Source of the DNA: Alteromonas sp047556435
GTDB lineage: Bacteria; Pseudomonadota; Gammaproteobacteria; Enterobacterales; Alteromonadaceae
Direction of reading: 5' to 3'
NCBI RefSeq assembly: GCF_047556435.1
Contig: NZ_CP180210.1
Span: 3,224,001 to 3,288,000 of the forward strand
DNA length: 64,000 bases
Part shown: one piece after another, positions 7,966 through 17,030 of the stretch
Layout: each line of letters starts with the position of its first letter
How positions within the stretch are numbered: the stretch's first letter is position 1
The notes under the pieces: generated by a model
What the model was told of the DNA's origin: nothing
Databases searched by the model: none
The model's input: the letters and a program-made list of their open reading frames with translations, nothing else
Position numbers and translations under genes: made by a program

Positions 7966-8877
7966 TTAAGCAAGTATCGGTTGGGCATAGCGGATAGGCG
8001 CTTCATCCTGAGAATCATAAGTTACATATTCCCAGCAATCTTTTTGCGCTAACACGGCATTAAGCAACTTGTTGTTCAGGCCATGGCCGGTCTTGTACGC
8101 CCGTAACTCACCAATAATGCTGTGGCCACCTAAGTACAAATCTCCGACCGCGTCGAGAATTTTGTGTTTCAAAAATTCATCGTCGTAACGCAGACCTTCG
8201 GGGTTCAGAATACGAAATTCGTCCAGCGCAACCGCATTTTCCATACTGCCGCCTAACGCCAGATTGTTCGCGTTCATGTACTCCAAATCACTCATAAAGC
8301 CGAATGTACGAGCGCGGCTGACCTCGTTAACATAAGAGCAGGAATCGAAATCCATCACCATATGTTGTCGGGTCTGGCTGATTACCGGATGGTCGAAGTC
8401 AATTCGAAAATCAACACGAAAACCATCATGCGGAATCAATTCTGCCCACTTATCACCGTCTTCAACACGTACCGGCTTTTTAATGCGAATAAATCGCTTA
8501 GCGGCATTCAACTCTTCAATACCAGCTGACTGCAAAAGAAAAACAAACGGGCTGGCACTGCCATCCATGATGGGCAGCTCGTTGCTGTCAACCTCAACGA
8601 TGATGTTGTCGATACCCAGACCCGCTAGCGCGGACGCCAGATGTTCAACGGTCTGAATGCTTACACCATCGTCGTTATTTAAACACGTACACAGCATGGT
8701 ATTACCCACGGCATCCGCACGTGCAGGGATATCCACATGAGGTTCAAGGTCTACACGCCGGAATACAATTCCTGTATTCGCAGGCGCAGGCCGGAGAGTC
8801 ATCGTGACCTTTTCCCCTTTGTGAAGCCCTATTCCGGTTTCCTGAACCGGGTGCTTGATTGTACGTTGTCTAATCAT
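7966..8877 (-). CDS. lpxC: UDP-3-O-acyl-N-acetylglucosamine deacetylase LpxC
   Basis: Zinc deacetylase that commits UDP-acyl-GlcNAc to lipid A synthesis; cytosolic. The 303-residue length agrees with E. coli (305). Zinc ligands are visible as the His in VEHLASAL (near 79) and the His and Asp in HKILDAVGD (near 238-242). The start at 8877 (MIRQRTIKHPVQ) matches the family N-terminus; the frame is open for 18 more codons upstream but those lie across the promoter. A perfect consensus promoter (8914-8942) stands just before it, so it can be transcribed apart from ftsZ. In enterobacteria LpxC level is set by FtsH proteolysis. Confidence 0.97.
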   Translation of the reverse strand: MIRQRTIKHPVQETGIGLHKGEKVTMTLRPAPANTGIVFRRVDLEPHVDIPARADAVGNTMLCTCLNNDDGVSIQTVEHLASALAGLGIDNIIVEVDSNELPIMDGSASPFVFLLQSAGIEELNAAKRFIRIKKPVRVEDGDKWAELIPHDGFRVDFRIDFDHPVISQTRQHMVMDFDSCSYVNEVSRARTFGFMSDLEYMNANNLALGGSMENAVALDEFRILNPEGLRYDDEFLKHKILDAVGDLYLGGHSIIGELRAYKTGHGLNNKLLNAVLAQKDCWEYVTYDSQDEAPIRYAQPILA

Positions 8878-8913
8878 TTCGTTTGCTTTTACCTGTCTAA
8901 AAAGCGGTCGCGC

Positions 8914-8942
8914 ATTATAGTGAGTTGTCACTTACATGTCAA
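8914..8942 (-). promoter_or_regulatory. Sigma-70 promoter of lpxC
   Basis: On the minus strand, TTGACA (8937-8942) and TATAAT (8914-8919) separated by exactly 17 bases. Both hexamers are perfect. The predicted transcript start is near 8907, about 30 bases before the lpxC ATG. Confidence 0.85.
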
Positions 8943-9025
8943 AAATGTGTCACACGAGTACCTAAGTAACAGATACCCATACACATTGTGACAACAGTTA
9001 CGCGTCAAAATTCAATAAACGTGAA

Positions 9026-10198
9026 CTAGTCCGCTTGCTTGCGCAAAAACGCCGGAATGTCCAGATACTCAAGATCAGAACCAGGCTGCGCTTCATCTTC
9101 CGCTTTCAGCGCCTGGTTTCCGTCTGTCGAACCGACACTGCTGCTGCGTGGCTCATGGCTGGAGTGATGCGACCCATATTCGCGGGCACTCGCAGTCAAA
9201 CGTGAACCTTCAGAACTCACCAGTGAAATATCTGGCTTACGTTCCGCGCCGATGCCGGTAGCCACTACCGTCACACGCAGCTCGTCAGTCATTTCCATGT
9301 CGATCACGGTACCTACAACCACGGTGGCATTCTCAGATGCAAACGCTTTAACCGCGTTACCAACTGTTTCGAATTCATCAATCGCAAAATCAGGACCAGC
9401 GGTGATGTTAACCAGAATACCGCGTGCACCAGACAAGTCGATATCTTCCAATAACGGGCTGGCGATTGCTGCTTCTGACGCTTCTTCAGCACGGTCAGCA
9501 CCCGATGCCGAACCTGAGCCCATCATGGCTTTACCCATTTCGGACATCACTGTACGTACATCCGCGAAGTCAACGTTGATCAGACCCGGACGGGTGATAA
9601 GCTCTGCAATGCCCTGAACAGCACCGCGCAGCACATCGTTGGCGGCACTGAATGCCTGCAACAATGGTGTACCCGGGCCCATAACTTTCAGCAGCTTTTC
9701 GTTCGGGATGGTGATCAGTGAGTCGACGTTGTTCGATAACTCCACAATCCCCTGTTCAGCAAACGCTGTACGCTTTTTGCCTTCGAACGGGAACGGTTTG
9801 GTAACCACAGCTACGGTCAGAATTCCCATCTCACGGGCAATCTTAGCAACTTCAGGTGCAGCACCGGTTCCGGTACCGCCGCCCATGCCCGCAGTGATAA
9901 ACACCATATCCGCGCCATCAAGCGCCTGGCGAATGGTTTCGCGGTCTTCATGGGCCGCTTCACGACCAATGTTCGGATCGGCACCCGCTCCTAAACCTTT
10001 TGTCACGCTGGAACCAATTTGCAGCGTGACATTGGCACTAGAGCTTCGCAGCACCTGTGCATCAGTGTTGATAGCAATAAATTCTACGCCTTCAATGCTT
10101 TGTGAAACCATGTGTTCCACTGCATTTCCACCGCCGCCACCGACACCGATGACTTTGATTACGGCTTCTTCGCCGTGACTATCCATTAATTCAAACAT
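9026..10198 (-). CDS. ftsZ: Cell division GTPase FtsZ
   Basis: Tubulin-like GTPase that forms the cytokinetic ring. The protein has 390 residues (E. coli 383). The GTP-binding loop GGGTGTGAAP, the early KVIGVGGGGGNAV motif and the T7 synergy loop region are present. The C-terminal conserved peptide LEYLDIPAFLRKQAD, which binds FtsA, ZipA and ZapD, is intact after a short linker of about 55 residues. I placed the start at 10198 (MFELMDSHGEEAV) because it matches the family and follows CCGGAGAG; the open frame begins 10 codons earlier. ftsA lies 110 bases upstream. No promoter with good boxes was seen in that gap. Confidence 0.98.
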   Translation of the reverse strand: MFELMDSHGEEAVIKVIGVGGGGGNAVEHMVSQSIEGVEFIAINTDAQVLRSSSANVTLQIGSSVTKGLGAGADPNIGREAAHEDRETIRQALDGADMVFITAGMGGGTGTGAAPEVAKIAREMGILTVAVVTKPFPFEGKKRTAFAEQGIVELSNNVDSLITIPNEKLLKVMGPGTPLLQAFSAANDVLRGAVQGIAELITRPGLINVDFADVRTVMSEMGKAMMGSGSASGADRAEEASEAAIASPLLEDIDLSGARGILVNITAGPDFAIDEFETVGNAVKAFASENATVVVGTVIDMEMTDELRVTVVATGIGAERKPDISLVSSEGSRLTASAREYGSHHSSHEPRSSSVGSTDGNQALKAEDEAQPGSDLEYLDIPAFLRKQAD

Positions 10199-10308
10199 AC
10201 TTACTCTCCGGTTGTACGTCTTCAACACTAAGCCAGGTCATATACTGCTGATCAGATGCCTCCATGCCGATCATCATGCCGTAGCCTTAGCGCCCCCAAA
10301 ATAAAAAA

Positions 10309-11538
10309 TTAAAATTCACCTTTAAACCAGCTTTGCACTCGGTGGAATAAACTCTCACCTGACTTCTGCTTACTGGACTTATTATTTTCTGCTTGCATCT
10401 TACCGTAGTGTAATAACCCTACAGCTGTTGCAAATCCTGCATCATCAACGTATTCGGACAAGCCTTTAACGTTAATGGGTTTGCCCACGCGCACGGGCAT
10501 CTGGAACAATTCCTCTGCAAACTCTACTGCCCCTTCCATCTTGGCAGTGCCGCCGGTTAGCACAAGGCCGGCTGCGATTTGCTCTTCCAGACCGCTGGCT
10601 TTAATTTCATCCAAAACCAGCTCAAACAGTTCCTGATACCGCGGCTCAATGACTTCTGCCAGTGTGTGCCGCGACATCACCCGGGCAGGCCTTCCGCCAA
10701 CACTCGGGACTTCAATACTTTCTTCCATGCTCACCATGTCTTTTAGAGCACAGGCATAATTCACTTTTATCTCTTCCGCATTACTGATTGGCGTGCGGAA
10801 AATTTTGGCGATATCACTGGTTATCTGATTCCCTGCTACAGGGATCACCGCGGTGTGACGAATTGCACCATCAGTGTAAATAACGATGTCCATCGTTCCG
10901 CCACCGATATCTACCACACACACGCCCAACTCACGCTCATCATCAGTCAGCACGGCGTAACTTGACGCCAGTGCCGAGAAAATAATTTGATCAGCATTGA
11001 GCTCACAGCGCTCAACACACTTCACCAGGTTTTTCGCCATATCATCGGCGCAGGTAATAATGTGCGCATCGGCTTCCATTCGCACCCCAGACATACCAAT
11101 GGGGTTTTTAATGCCTTCCTGTACGTCGATGGTGTATTCCTGCGGTAGCACGTGCAACAAGCGTCGTTCGGCCGCAATCGGTACACTTCGCGCCGCATGA
11201 ATAACGTTATCAACGTCTTCCTGCGTCACTTCCTGATTGTTAATTGGCACCATGCCATTTTCATTCTGGCATTTTACGTGGCGACCACTGATGGACATGA
11301 AGACTGACGATACCCGGCAATCTGCCATTAGCTCCATTTCGTTTACCGCGCGCTGCACCGACTTCACCACCAGGTTCAGATCGTTAACACCGCCTTTGTC
11401 CATGCCTTTGGCCGCGTGTGTGCCCACACCAACAATACTGATTTGGTCATCATCCAGCAGCTCGCCTACCACGGCTTTCACCTGACTGGTACCGATATCC
11501 AGACCAACAATCAAATTGCGTTCAGCTGGTTTTGACAT
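10309..11538 (-). CDS. ftsA: Cell division protein FtsA
   Basis: Actin-like ATPase that tethers FtsZ to the inner membrane and recruits later divisome proteins. The protein has 409 residues. Actin-fold signatures LIVGLDIGTSQVKAVVGE (phosphate 1), VVDIGGGTMDI (phosphate 2) and LTGGTAKM (adenosine) are visible, together with the 1C subdomain that replaces actin's 1B. The C-terminal amphipathic helix SLFHRVQSWFKGEF, the membrane-targeting sequence, is present. The start at 11538 follows a GGAAACC site. ftsQ ends 7 bases upstream, so the two are likely co-transcribed. Confidence 0.97.
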   Translation of the reverse strand: MSKPAERNLIVGLDIGTSQVKAVVGELLDDDQISIVGVGTHAAKGMDKGGVNDLNLVVKSVQRAVNEMELMADCRVSSVFMSISGRHVKCQNENGMVPINNQEVTQEDVDNVIHAARSVPIAAERRLLHVLPQEYTIDVQEGIKNPIGMSGVRMEADAHIITCADDMAKNLVKCVERCELNADQIIFSALASSYAVLTDDERELGVCVVDIGGGTMDIVIYTDGAIRHTAVIPVAGNQITSDIAKIFRTPISNAEEIKVNYACALKDMVSMEESIEVPSVGGRPARVMSRHTLAEVIEPRYQELFELVLDEIKASGLEEQIAAGLVLTGGTAKMEGAVEFAEELFQMPVRVGKPINVKGLSEYVDDAGFATAVGLLHYGKMQAENNKSSKQKSGESLFHRVQSWFKGEF

Positions 11539-11545
11539 GGTTTCC

Positions 11546-12283
11546 TTAACTCTCTTGTTTATTTTTCTCGCCGTCCGCTGACTTCCAGCCAACCGCTAAT
11601 CCTGTGTCATATCGAAGGTCGACATATTTGACGTCCTTCGGTTGTTGTTGCAGCAACGGATAAATATCAATAAACCGTTGCAACCGGTCGATGAATTCTT
11701 GCCTTCCCAGGTCCAAATCCACACCGTTTTCTAACTGTAGCTGCCACGCGAAACGCTCACTTAATGACAGCTCACTGATTGCCATCGCAGTGGTGGCAAG
11801 TAGCGACTGCATGGCGTTATAGCCTTCCAGTGCTGTCTTTTCACTTCCGCCCGGGCCATACAGCCTAGGCAAATCCAGCTTTTGATCCTCACCATCAAAC
11901 GTTTCGCCGTAAGGATTCAGTATTAAATCGTCGTTCCAGTGTGCAACCGGCGTTTGCTCCACCAGATAAATTTTCAGCGTGTTCGGCCATTGCTTTCTCA
12001 CCGAAGCACGATAAATCCAGGGCTGCGCCTCAACCAGACGGAACACGTCGTTCACATCAAGAGCAAAAAAGCTCCCCGGTTGTGACTCCCTTATCAGTCG
12101 TTCCAGCCGACCGATATTGACGTGTTCAAACTGACCGGAAAAGTCTACTACCTGCACCGGCATTTGTTGCTCGTCCTGCATCCAGCTGTATGCCTTCAGT
12201 CCGCCAACAATCAGGCCAATGAAAACCACCACCAAAAAGGCAACACCAGCCCAAAGCTCCTGTGGTTTTCTAGACGATGTCAT
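11546..12283 (-). CDS. ftsQ: Cell division protein FtsQ
   Basis: Bitopic inner-membrane protein that joins FtsB/FtsL to the cytoplasmic divisome components. The protein has 245 residues, a bit shorter than E. coli (276). A short cytoplasmic N-terminus precedes one membrane helix (about residues 12-31), then a POTRA domain (about 43-115, VVDFSGQFEHVNIGRLERLI onward) and the FtsQ beta domain. The motif FFALDVNDVFRLVEAQPWIYRASVRKQWP is typical. It lies between ddlB (11 bases upstream) and ftsA (7 bases downstream). Confidence 0.95.
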   Translation of the reverse strand: MTSSRKPQELWAGVAFLVVVFIGLIVGGLKAYSWMQDEQQMPVQVVDFSGQFEHVNIGRLERLIRESQPGSFFALDVNDVFRLVEAQPWIYRASVRKQWPNTLKIYLVEQTPVAHWNDDLILNPYGETFDGEDQKLDLPRLYGPGGSEKTALEGYNAMQSLLATTAMAISELSLSERFAWQLQLENGVDLDLGRQEFIDRLQRFIDIYPLLQQQPKDVKYVDLRYDTGLAVGWKSADGEKNKQES

Positions 12284-12294
12284 TCAAGTCCGCC

Positions 12295-13242
12295 TTACGC
12301 GTCACAAGCAGGCATGCTGGTCGCCAGTATTGCCATTACAAGATCGTCAAAACTGATACCGGCGGTTTTTGCCGCTTTCGGTACCAGGCTCTTTTCTGTC
12401 ATGCCCGGCACAGTATTCGATTCCAGCAAATAAAACTCGCCGTTCACGTCCTGCATTACGTCCACACGCCCCCAGCCTGAGCCGGAAAGTGCGCGGAACG
12501 CCCGGAGCGACAATGCTGCTAATTCCGCCTCTTTTTCATCCGATAAACCGCTGGGACAGAAATATTGCGTCGTATCATCCTGATACTTGGCAGCATAGTC
12601 ATAAAATGTGTGGGGGGTAGACATGCGGATCGATGGTAAAGCTTTACCCTGAACCACAGACACTGTGAATTCAGGCCCATCAATATACTGCTCCAACAGA
12701 ACCTGATTATCGTAATTAAAGGCGTCCTGAATGGCAGTATTTAATTGTTTAGCGCTAGTCACTCTGGCCATACCGATACTCGAACCTTCACGAGCCGGTT
12801 TCACCATGACCTCATTCCCCAACTCATGCATTATAGCGCCGCATGATCCAGCTTCAAAGTCACTTTTATCAGCAATTTGGTATTTTGCCGTCGGTAATTT
12901 CAGACATTCCCAAATTTGCTTACTATGAATTTTATCCATTGCCAGTGCAGAGCCCAAAACGCCGCTTCCGGTATACGGAATTTTCAGCTGTTGCAGGGCC
13001 CCCTGCATCGATCCATCTTCGCCGCCACGGCCGTGCAGCATAATCAGTACACGGTTCACATTTTCATTGACTAAGTCAGTAAGCGGACGCGCTGCCGGGT
13101 CAAAGCCAAAAGCGTCAACGCCCTTACGAAGCAGGGCGCTCAGCACGGCTTCACCCGACTTTAATGACACCTCGCGCTCGGCAGAATCGCCACCGAACAT
13201 GACGGCGACCCGTCCTAATTCCTGTGCACTGTATTGCTTCAT
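12295..13242 (-). CDS. ddlB: D-alanine--D-alanine ligase
   Basis: ATP-grasp enzyme that makes the D-Ala-D-Ala dipeptide added by MurF. The protein has 315 residues (E. coli DdlB 306). The N-terminal GGDSAEREVSL motif, the LHGRGGEDGSMQG loop, the ATP-grasp KPAREGSSIGM segment and the C-terminal ESNTVPGMTEKSLVPKAA metal/substrate motif are all present. The start overlaps the murC stop by four bases (ATGA), indicating translational coupling. Position inside dcw identifies it as the DdlB type. Confidence 0.97.
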   Translation of the reverse strand: MKQYSAQELGRVAVMFGGDSAEREVSLKSGEAVLSALLRKGVDAFGFDPAARPLTDLVNENVNRVLIMLHGRGGEDGSMQGALQQLKIPYTGSGVLGSALAMDKIHSKQIWECLKLPTAKYQIADKSDFEAGSCGAIMHELGNEVMVKPAREGSSIGMARVTSAKQLNTAIQDAFNYDNQVLLEQYIDGPEFTVSVVQGKALPSIRMSTPHTFYDYAAKYQDDTTQYFCPSGLSDEKEAELAALSLRAFRALSGSGWGRVDVMQDVNGEFYLLESNTVPGMTEKSLVPKAAKTAGISFDDLVMAILATSMPACDA

Positions 13243-14690
13243 GATGTTGCACTCTCATCAAGTAGCACAGACGGCTCTAACTTTGCCTGTGCCAGTTGCT
13301 TTGCAATTTGTCCGATATTACCGGCACCTTGTGTCATCACAATATCGTTATCTTGCAGGATGTTAGCCAGAATTTCCGGCAGCGCCGACTTATCGCCTAC
13401 ATAGACAGGCTCTACCTGTCCCCGCTGGCGGATAGACCAGCACAGTGATTTGCTGTCTACGCCCTTGATAGGTTGCTCGCTGGCTGCGTAGATATCCAGT
13501 AACAGCAGTACATCTACCTGAGACAGTACTTCCACGAAGTCTTCGTACAGGTCGCGCGTCCGGCTGTAACGGTGCGGTTGATAAACCATCACTATACGAT
13601 TGTCAGGCCAGTTCGCTCTGGCCGCAGCTATGGTCGCTTTTACCTCGGTGGGATGATGCCCGTAATCATCTACCAGACTTACCTTGCCTTTACTGGTTTC
13701 AAAGTCTCCAAGCAGCTCGAAACGCCGTCCAATTCCGCCGAAGCTGGCTAGCGCTCGAACAATGGCCTCATCATCTATGCTCTCATCGGTCGCCACGGCG
13801 ATTGCGGCTAATGCATTTAACACGTTATGCATGCCTGTCAGATTCAGCGTCACTTTCAGAGCCGGCCTGTCCGGACGCAGCACGGTGAAACGGGCCTTAC
13901 CGAATTCCAGTGTAATGTCAGTGGCGCGCACATCATTGGCTTCATCAAAGCCATAAGTCAGGATGTTACGTCCAATGCGCGGACGGATCTCCTGAATGTT
14001 CGCGTCATCCCCGCAGACAATAGCCTGACCGTAAAACGGCAGGTTCCGTAAAAAGTCGACAAAGGTGTCTTTCACTTTGGAAAAGTCACCACCGTAAGTG
14101 TCCATGTGGTCAGCTTCGATGTTTGTGACCACAGACACCATTGGCTGTAGGTGTAAAAACGAGGCATCACTTTCATCTGCTTCTGCTATCAGATAGCGGC
14201 TCTTACCCAGACGCGCGTTAGTGCCTGCGCTGTTTAGCAACCCTCCAATCACGAAGGTAGGGTCGTACTCTGCTTCGGCAAAGATGGTCGCAATCAGACT
14301 GGTTGTAGTGGTTTTCCCATGGGTACCCGCCACCGCAATACCGTGACGAAAACGCATCAGTTCAGCCAGCATTTCAGCACGGCGTATGATGGGTATACGC
14401 TGCTCGCGGGCAGTTTGTATTTCAGGATTTTCCTCGTTGATGGCACTGGATACCACAATAACGTCCGCGCCAGCCACATTCTCAGATTTGTGACCAATAA
14501 AAATCTCTGCGCCCAGTTCAGCCAGGCGATTCGTCATGGGTCCCTGCTGAATATCAGAGCCCACGACCTCGTAACCTTCATTTAGGAGGACTTCTGCAAT
14601 CCCGCCCATACCGGCACCACCAATGCCGATAAAGAAAATTCGTTTTACCTTCCGCATCTGCGGACTTTGAAATGGAGCTTGTAACACCAT
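13239..14690 (-). CDS. murC: UDP-N-acetylmuramate--L-alanine ligase
   Basis: First Mur ligase: adds L-Ala to UDP-MurNAc using ATP. The protein has 483 residues (E. coli 491). The NAD-like GIGGAGMGGIAEVL motif near residue 21, the P-loop AGTHGKTTTTSL near 120, EADESDASF and the C-terminal HHPTEVKATI and YQPHRYSRTRDL motifs are visible. The start overlaps the murG stop by one base, and the stop overlaps ddlB by four. The N-terminus has an extra dozen residues before the conserved MRKVKRIFFIG, and a second ATG there is a possible alternative start. Confidence 0.97.
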   Translation of the reverse strand: MVLQAPFQSPQMRKVKRIFFIGIGGAGMGGIAEVLLNEGYEVVGSDIQQGPMTNRLAELGAEIFIGHKSENVAGADVIVVSSAINEENPEIQTAREQRIPIIRRAEMLAELMRFRHGIAVAGTHGKTTTTSLIATIFAEAEYDPTFVIGGLLNSAGTNARLGKSRYLIAEADESDASFLHLQPMVSVVTNIEADHMDTYGGDFSKVKDTFVDFLRNLPFYGQAIVCGDDANIQEIRPRIGRNILTYGFDEANDVRATDITLEFGKARFTVLRPDRPALKVTLNLTGMHNVLNALAAIAVATDESIDDEAIVRALASFGGIGRRFELLGDFETSKGKVSLVDDYGHHPTEVKATIAAARANWPDNRIVMVYQPHRYSRTRDLYEDFVEVLSQVDVLLLLDIYAASEQPIKGVDSKSLCWSIRQRGQVEPVYVGDKSALPEILANILQDNDIVMTQGAGNIGQIAKQLAQAKLEPSVLLDESATS

Positions 14691-15760
14691 TATGCCGCCT
14701 CTCCTGCCAGTGCTTCACACTGTGCTACTACTTGTTCAGTGGCTTTTGACTGTGCTTGTTCGCGGGCCATACGGCCCATTTTCAAACAGGCCTGGGGATC
14801 GGATATCCACTGTCTGACAGCCTGCCCTAAATTTTCTTTTAACAATGATTGTGGAATCATCAGTGCGGCTTTTGCCTTTACCAGCGCTTGCGCATTTTTG
14901 GTCTGGTGATCGTCCACAGCATGTGGCAGCGGCACAAAAATCGCCGCACGTCCGGCCGCTGCAATCTCAGAGACGGTTAGCGCTCCGGCACGGCAAACCA
15001 CAAAGTCTGCCCATTCGTACGCCTGTGCCATATCATCAATAAACTCTGTGACTTCGGCCGAACCGTTCGCGTTAGCATACGCCCGCTCCACGTCTTTAAC
15101 ATTGCCTTTGCCGCACTGATGACGAATTGTCAGTCCCTCTAAACCTGCACAAACCGGTGGAACCGTTTCATTTAATGGACGCGAGCCCAAACTTCCTCCC
15201 ACAACCAGCATATTAAGCGGGGTTGATATCGATACTTTCTCTTTCACCTGCCAAATCTCGTCGCGGACGGGGTTCCCCACAGTAATAATATTCTTATTGC
15301 CAGAAAACTGTGATCGGGCATCCTCGAAACCAAGCAAGATACATTTGGCAAATTTACCCAGCAGCTTATTCGTCACGCCGGCCGCCGCATTTTGTTCATG
15401 AACAATTACTGGTATGCCACTTGACCAGGCCGCAACGCCGCCAGGTCCGCTGGCGTAACCGCCAAAGCCAATGACCAAATCAGGCGCAATCTGCTGGACC
15501 AGTTTACGTGCCTGGTACAGACTTTTAATAAGCGCCATTACACCTTTTATTTTTGCAGACAGGCCTTTACCGCGAATACCTTTCACCGGCAAAAACGAAA
15601 TCGGATAGCCTCGTTTAGGTACCACTTCGGCTTCCATGCGTTCTGCGGTGCCAAGCCACTGGATATCCCAGCCTTTGGCTTTAAGCGCATCGGCCACAGC
15701 AAGCCCGGGGAACACATGCCCGCCAGTGCCACCAGCCATAATCAGGCAGCGCTTAGTCAT
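14690..15760 (-). CDS. murG: Lipid II synthase MurG
   Basis: Peripheral membrane glycosyltransferase that transfers GlcNAc to lipid I, making lipid II. The 356-residue length matches E. coli (355). The N-terminal GGTGGHVFPGLAVA loop, a second glycine-rich loop (GFGGYASGPGG), HEQNAAAG and the C-terminal VCRAGALTVSEIAAAG donor-binding motif are present. The start at 15760 (MTKRCLIMAGGTGGH) was preferred over an ATG nine codons upstream because it matches the family. It overlaps the end of ftsW by 8 bases. Confidence 0.97.
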   Translation of the reverse strand: MTKRCLIMAGGTGGHVFPGLAVADALKAKGWDIQWLGTAERMEAEVVPKRGYPISFLPVKGIRGKGLSAKIKGVMALIKSLYQARKLVQQIAPDLVIGFGGYASGPGGVAAWSSGIPVIVHEQNAAAGVTNKLLGKFAKCILLGFEDARSQFSGNKNIITVGNPVRDEIWQVKEKVSISTPLNMLVVGGSLGSRPLNETVPPVCAGLEGLTIRHQCGKGNVKDVERAYANANGSAEVTEFIDDMAQAYEWADFVVCRAGALTVSEIAAAGRAAIFVPLPHAVDDHQTKNAQALVKAKAALMIPQSLLKENLGQAVRQWISDPQACLKMGRMAREQAQSKATEQVVAQCEALAGEAA

Positions 15761-17030
15761 GTTCAGCCTCCCCGGCCACATCTTCAATCATGGCTTTGGC
15801 TTTGCGTTTGCCTTCATCGCTATTCGCTTTTGACGGCAACCTCGCTTTGTCTTTTTTACTTAATGCCTGCACACCGTCTACCCGTAATTCAAAATCGATG
15901 CGCAATAGTAACGCAACGGCGATCGCCATGATAATCAAACTGGAACCACCGTAGCTGACCAAAGGTAACGTAAGTCCTTTGGTGGGCAGAATGCCTGCAC
16001 TTGCGCCGATGTTAACTGCGGTCTGAAAGCTGAACCAGATACCGATGCTATAGGCCATATAGCCATCGAAAGGACGTTCTTTAAGCAGTGCCGCATTTCC
16101 TATCTGTAAAGCGCGTATCACCATCCATAAAATCAATGAAAGCACCGCCATCACGCCGACAAAACCAAGCTCTTCTGCCAGAATCGCCATCACAAAATCG
16201 GTATGCGCTTCCGGCAAAAACTCCAGTTTTTGCAAACTGTTACCTAAACCTTGTCCGAACCAGTTCCCGCGCCCGTACGCCATCAATGACTGGGTAAGCT
16301 GATAACCTGCGCCAAAAGGATCCGCCCACGGGTCCAGAAATGACGTCACCCGTTTCAAGCGATACTCTTCAAACACAATCAGTGCAACAACCGCCATCAA
16401 TCCCACAAACGCCAGCGCGAAAAACTGCCAGAGTCTTGCGCCAGCTAAAAATAATAAGCCGATAGTTGTGGCAAACATCACCACCACAGTGCCCAGGTCA
16501 GGTTGTAACAACAACAGCATGGCCAGAATAAAAAAGACCATCAGCGGTTTTACAAAGCCTTTCAGCCCTTCGGTTACCTCTTCATAACGGCGTACCAGAT
16601 AGCCTGCCAGATAGGCAAAGAAAAACAGTTTCGCCGGTTCTGCTGCCTGTATCGTAATCGGTCCCACTGCCAGCCAGCGGGTACTGCCGTTCACGTTTCG
16701 TCCTATTAACAAGACGGCAACCAGCAACCCAATAGCGGCCAGCAAAAGGTAGGGGTTACTCACACGCCAGAACGTCAGCGGTAGCTGCATAACGGTCATT
16801 GCAGCAATAACAGCGATAACCAGATAGATAGTGTGGCGAATCGCAAAGTGGAACGGATTATCGAATAACCGGTCGGCCACCGGCATAGACGCAGAGGTGA
16901 CAATAATCAGACCAATAGACATCAGCGCAATCGACACCATCACCAGCCCGGTGTCGTAGGGCACGCTGGATTTTACTTCACCGTGGCGTGCTGCAAATAC
17001 ATCCGTCAGCTTAGAGGCAGCTTCAAGCAT
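15753..17030 (-). CDS. ftsW: Septal peptidoglycan polymerase FtsW
   Basis: SEDS-family glycosyltransferase that polymerises lipid II at the septum with FtsI. The protein has 425 residues and about ten membrane segments. Family motifs include GSTRWLAVGP, QPDLGTVVV, the EEYRLKRVTSFLDPW loop, AHTDFVMAILAEELGFVG and the C-terminal LPLVSYGGSSLI. The N-terminus is cytoplasmic and the C-terminus ends in a charged tail rich in Lys and Glu. It overlaps murD upstream and murG downstream by 8 bases each. Confidence 0.97.
   Translation of the reverse strand: MLEAASKLTDVFAARHGEVKSSVPYDTGLVMVSIALMSIGLIIVTSASMPVADRLFDNPFHFAIRHTIYLVIAVIAAMTVMQLPLTFWRVSNPYLLLAAIGLLVAVLLIGRNVNGSTRWLAVGPITIQAAEPAKLFFFAYLAGYLVRRYEEVTEGLKGFVKPLMVFFILAMLLLLQPDLGTVVVMFATTIGLLFLAGARLWQFFALAFVGLMAVVALIVFEEYRLKRVTSFLDPWADPFGAGYQLTQSLMAYGRGNWFGQGLGNSLQKLEFLPEAHTDFVMAILAEELGFVGVMAVLSLILWMVIRALQIGNAALLKERPFDGYMAYSIGIWFSFQTAVNIGASAGILPTKGLTLPLVSYGGSSLIIMAIAVALLLRIDFELRVDGVQALSKKDKARLPSKANSDEGKRKAKAMIEDVAGEAEHD

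Noticed and set aside
9639..10178. 179-codon plus-strand frame opposite ftsZ
   Set aside because: It lies fully antisense to the conserved FtsZ GTPase domain and is a low-stop shadow of its codon pattern.
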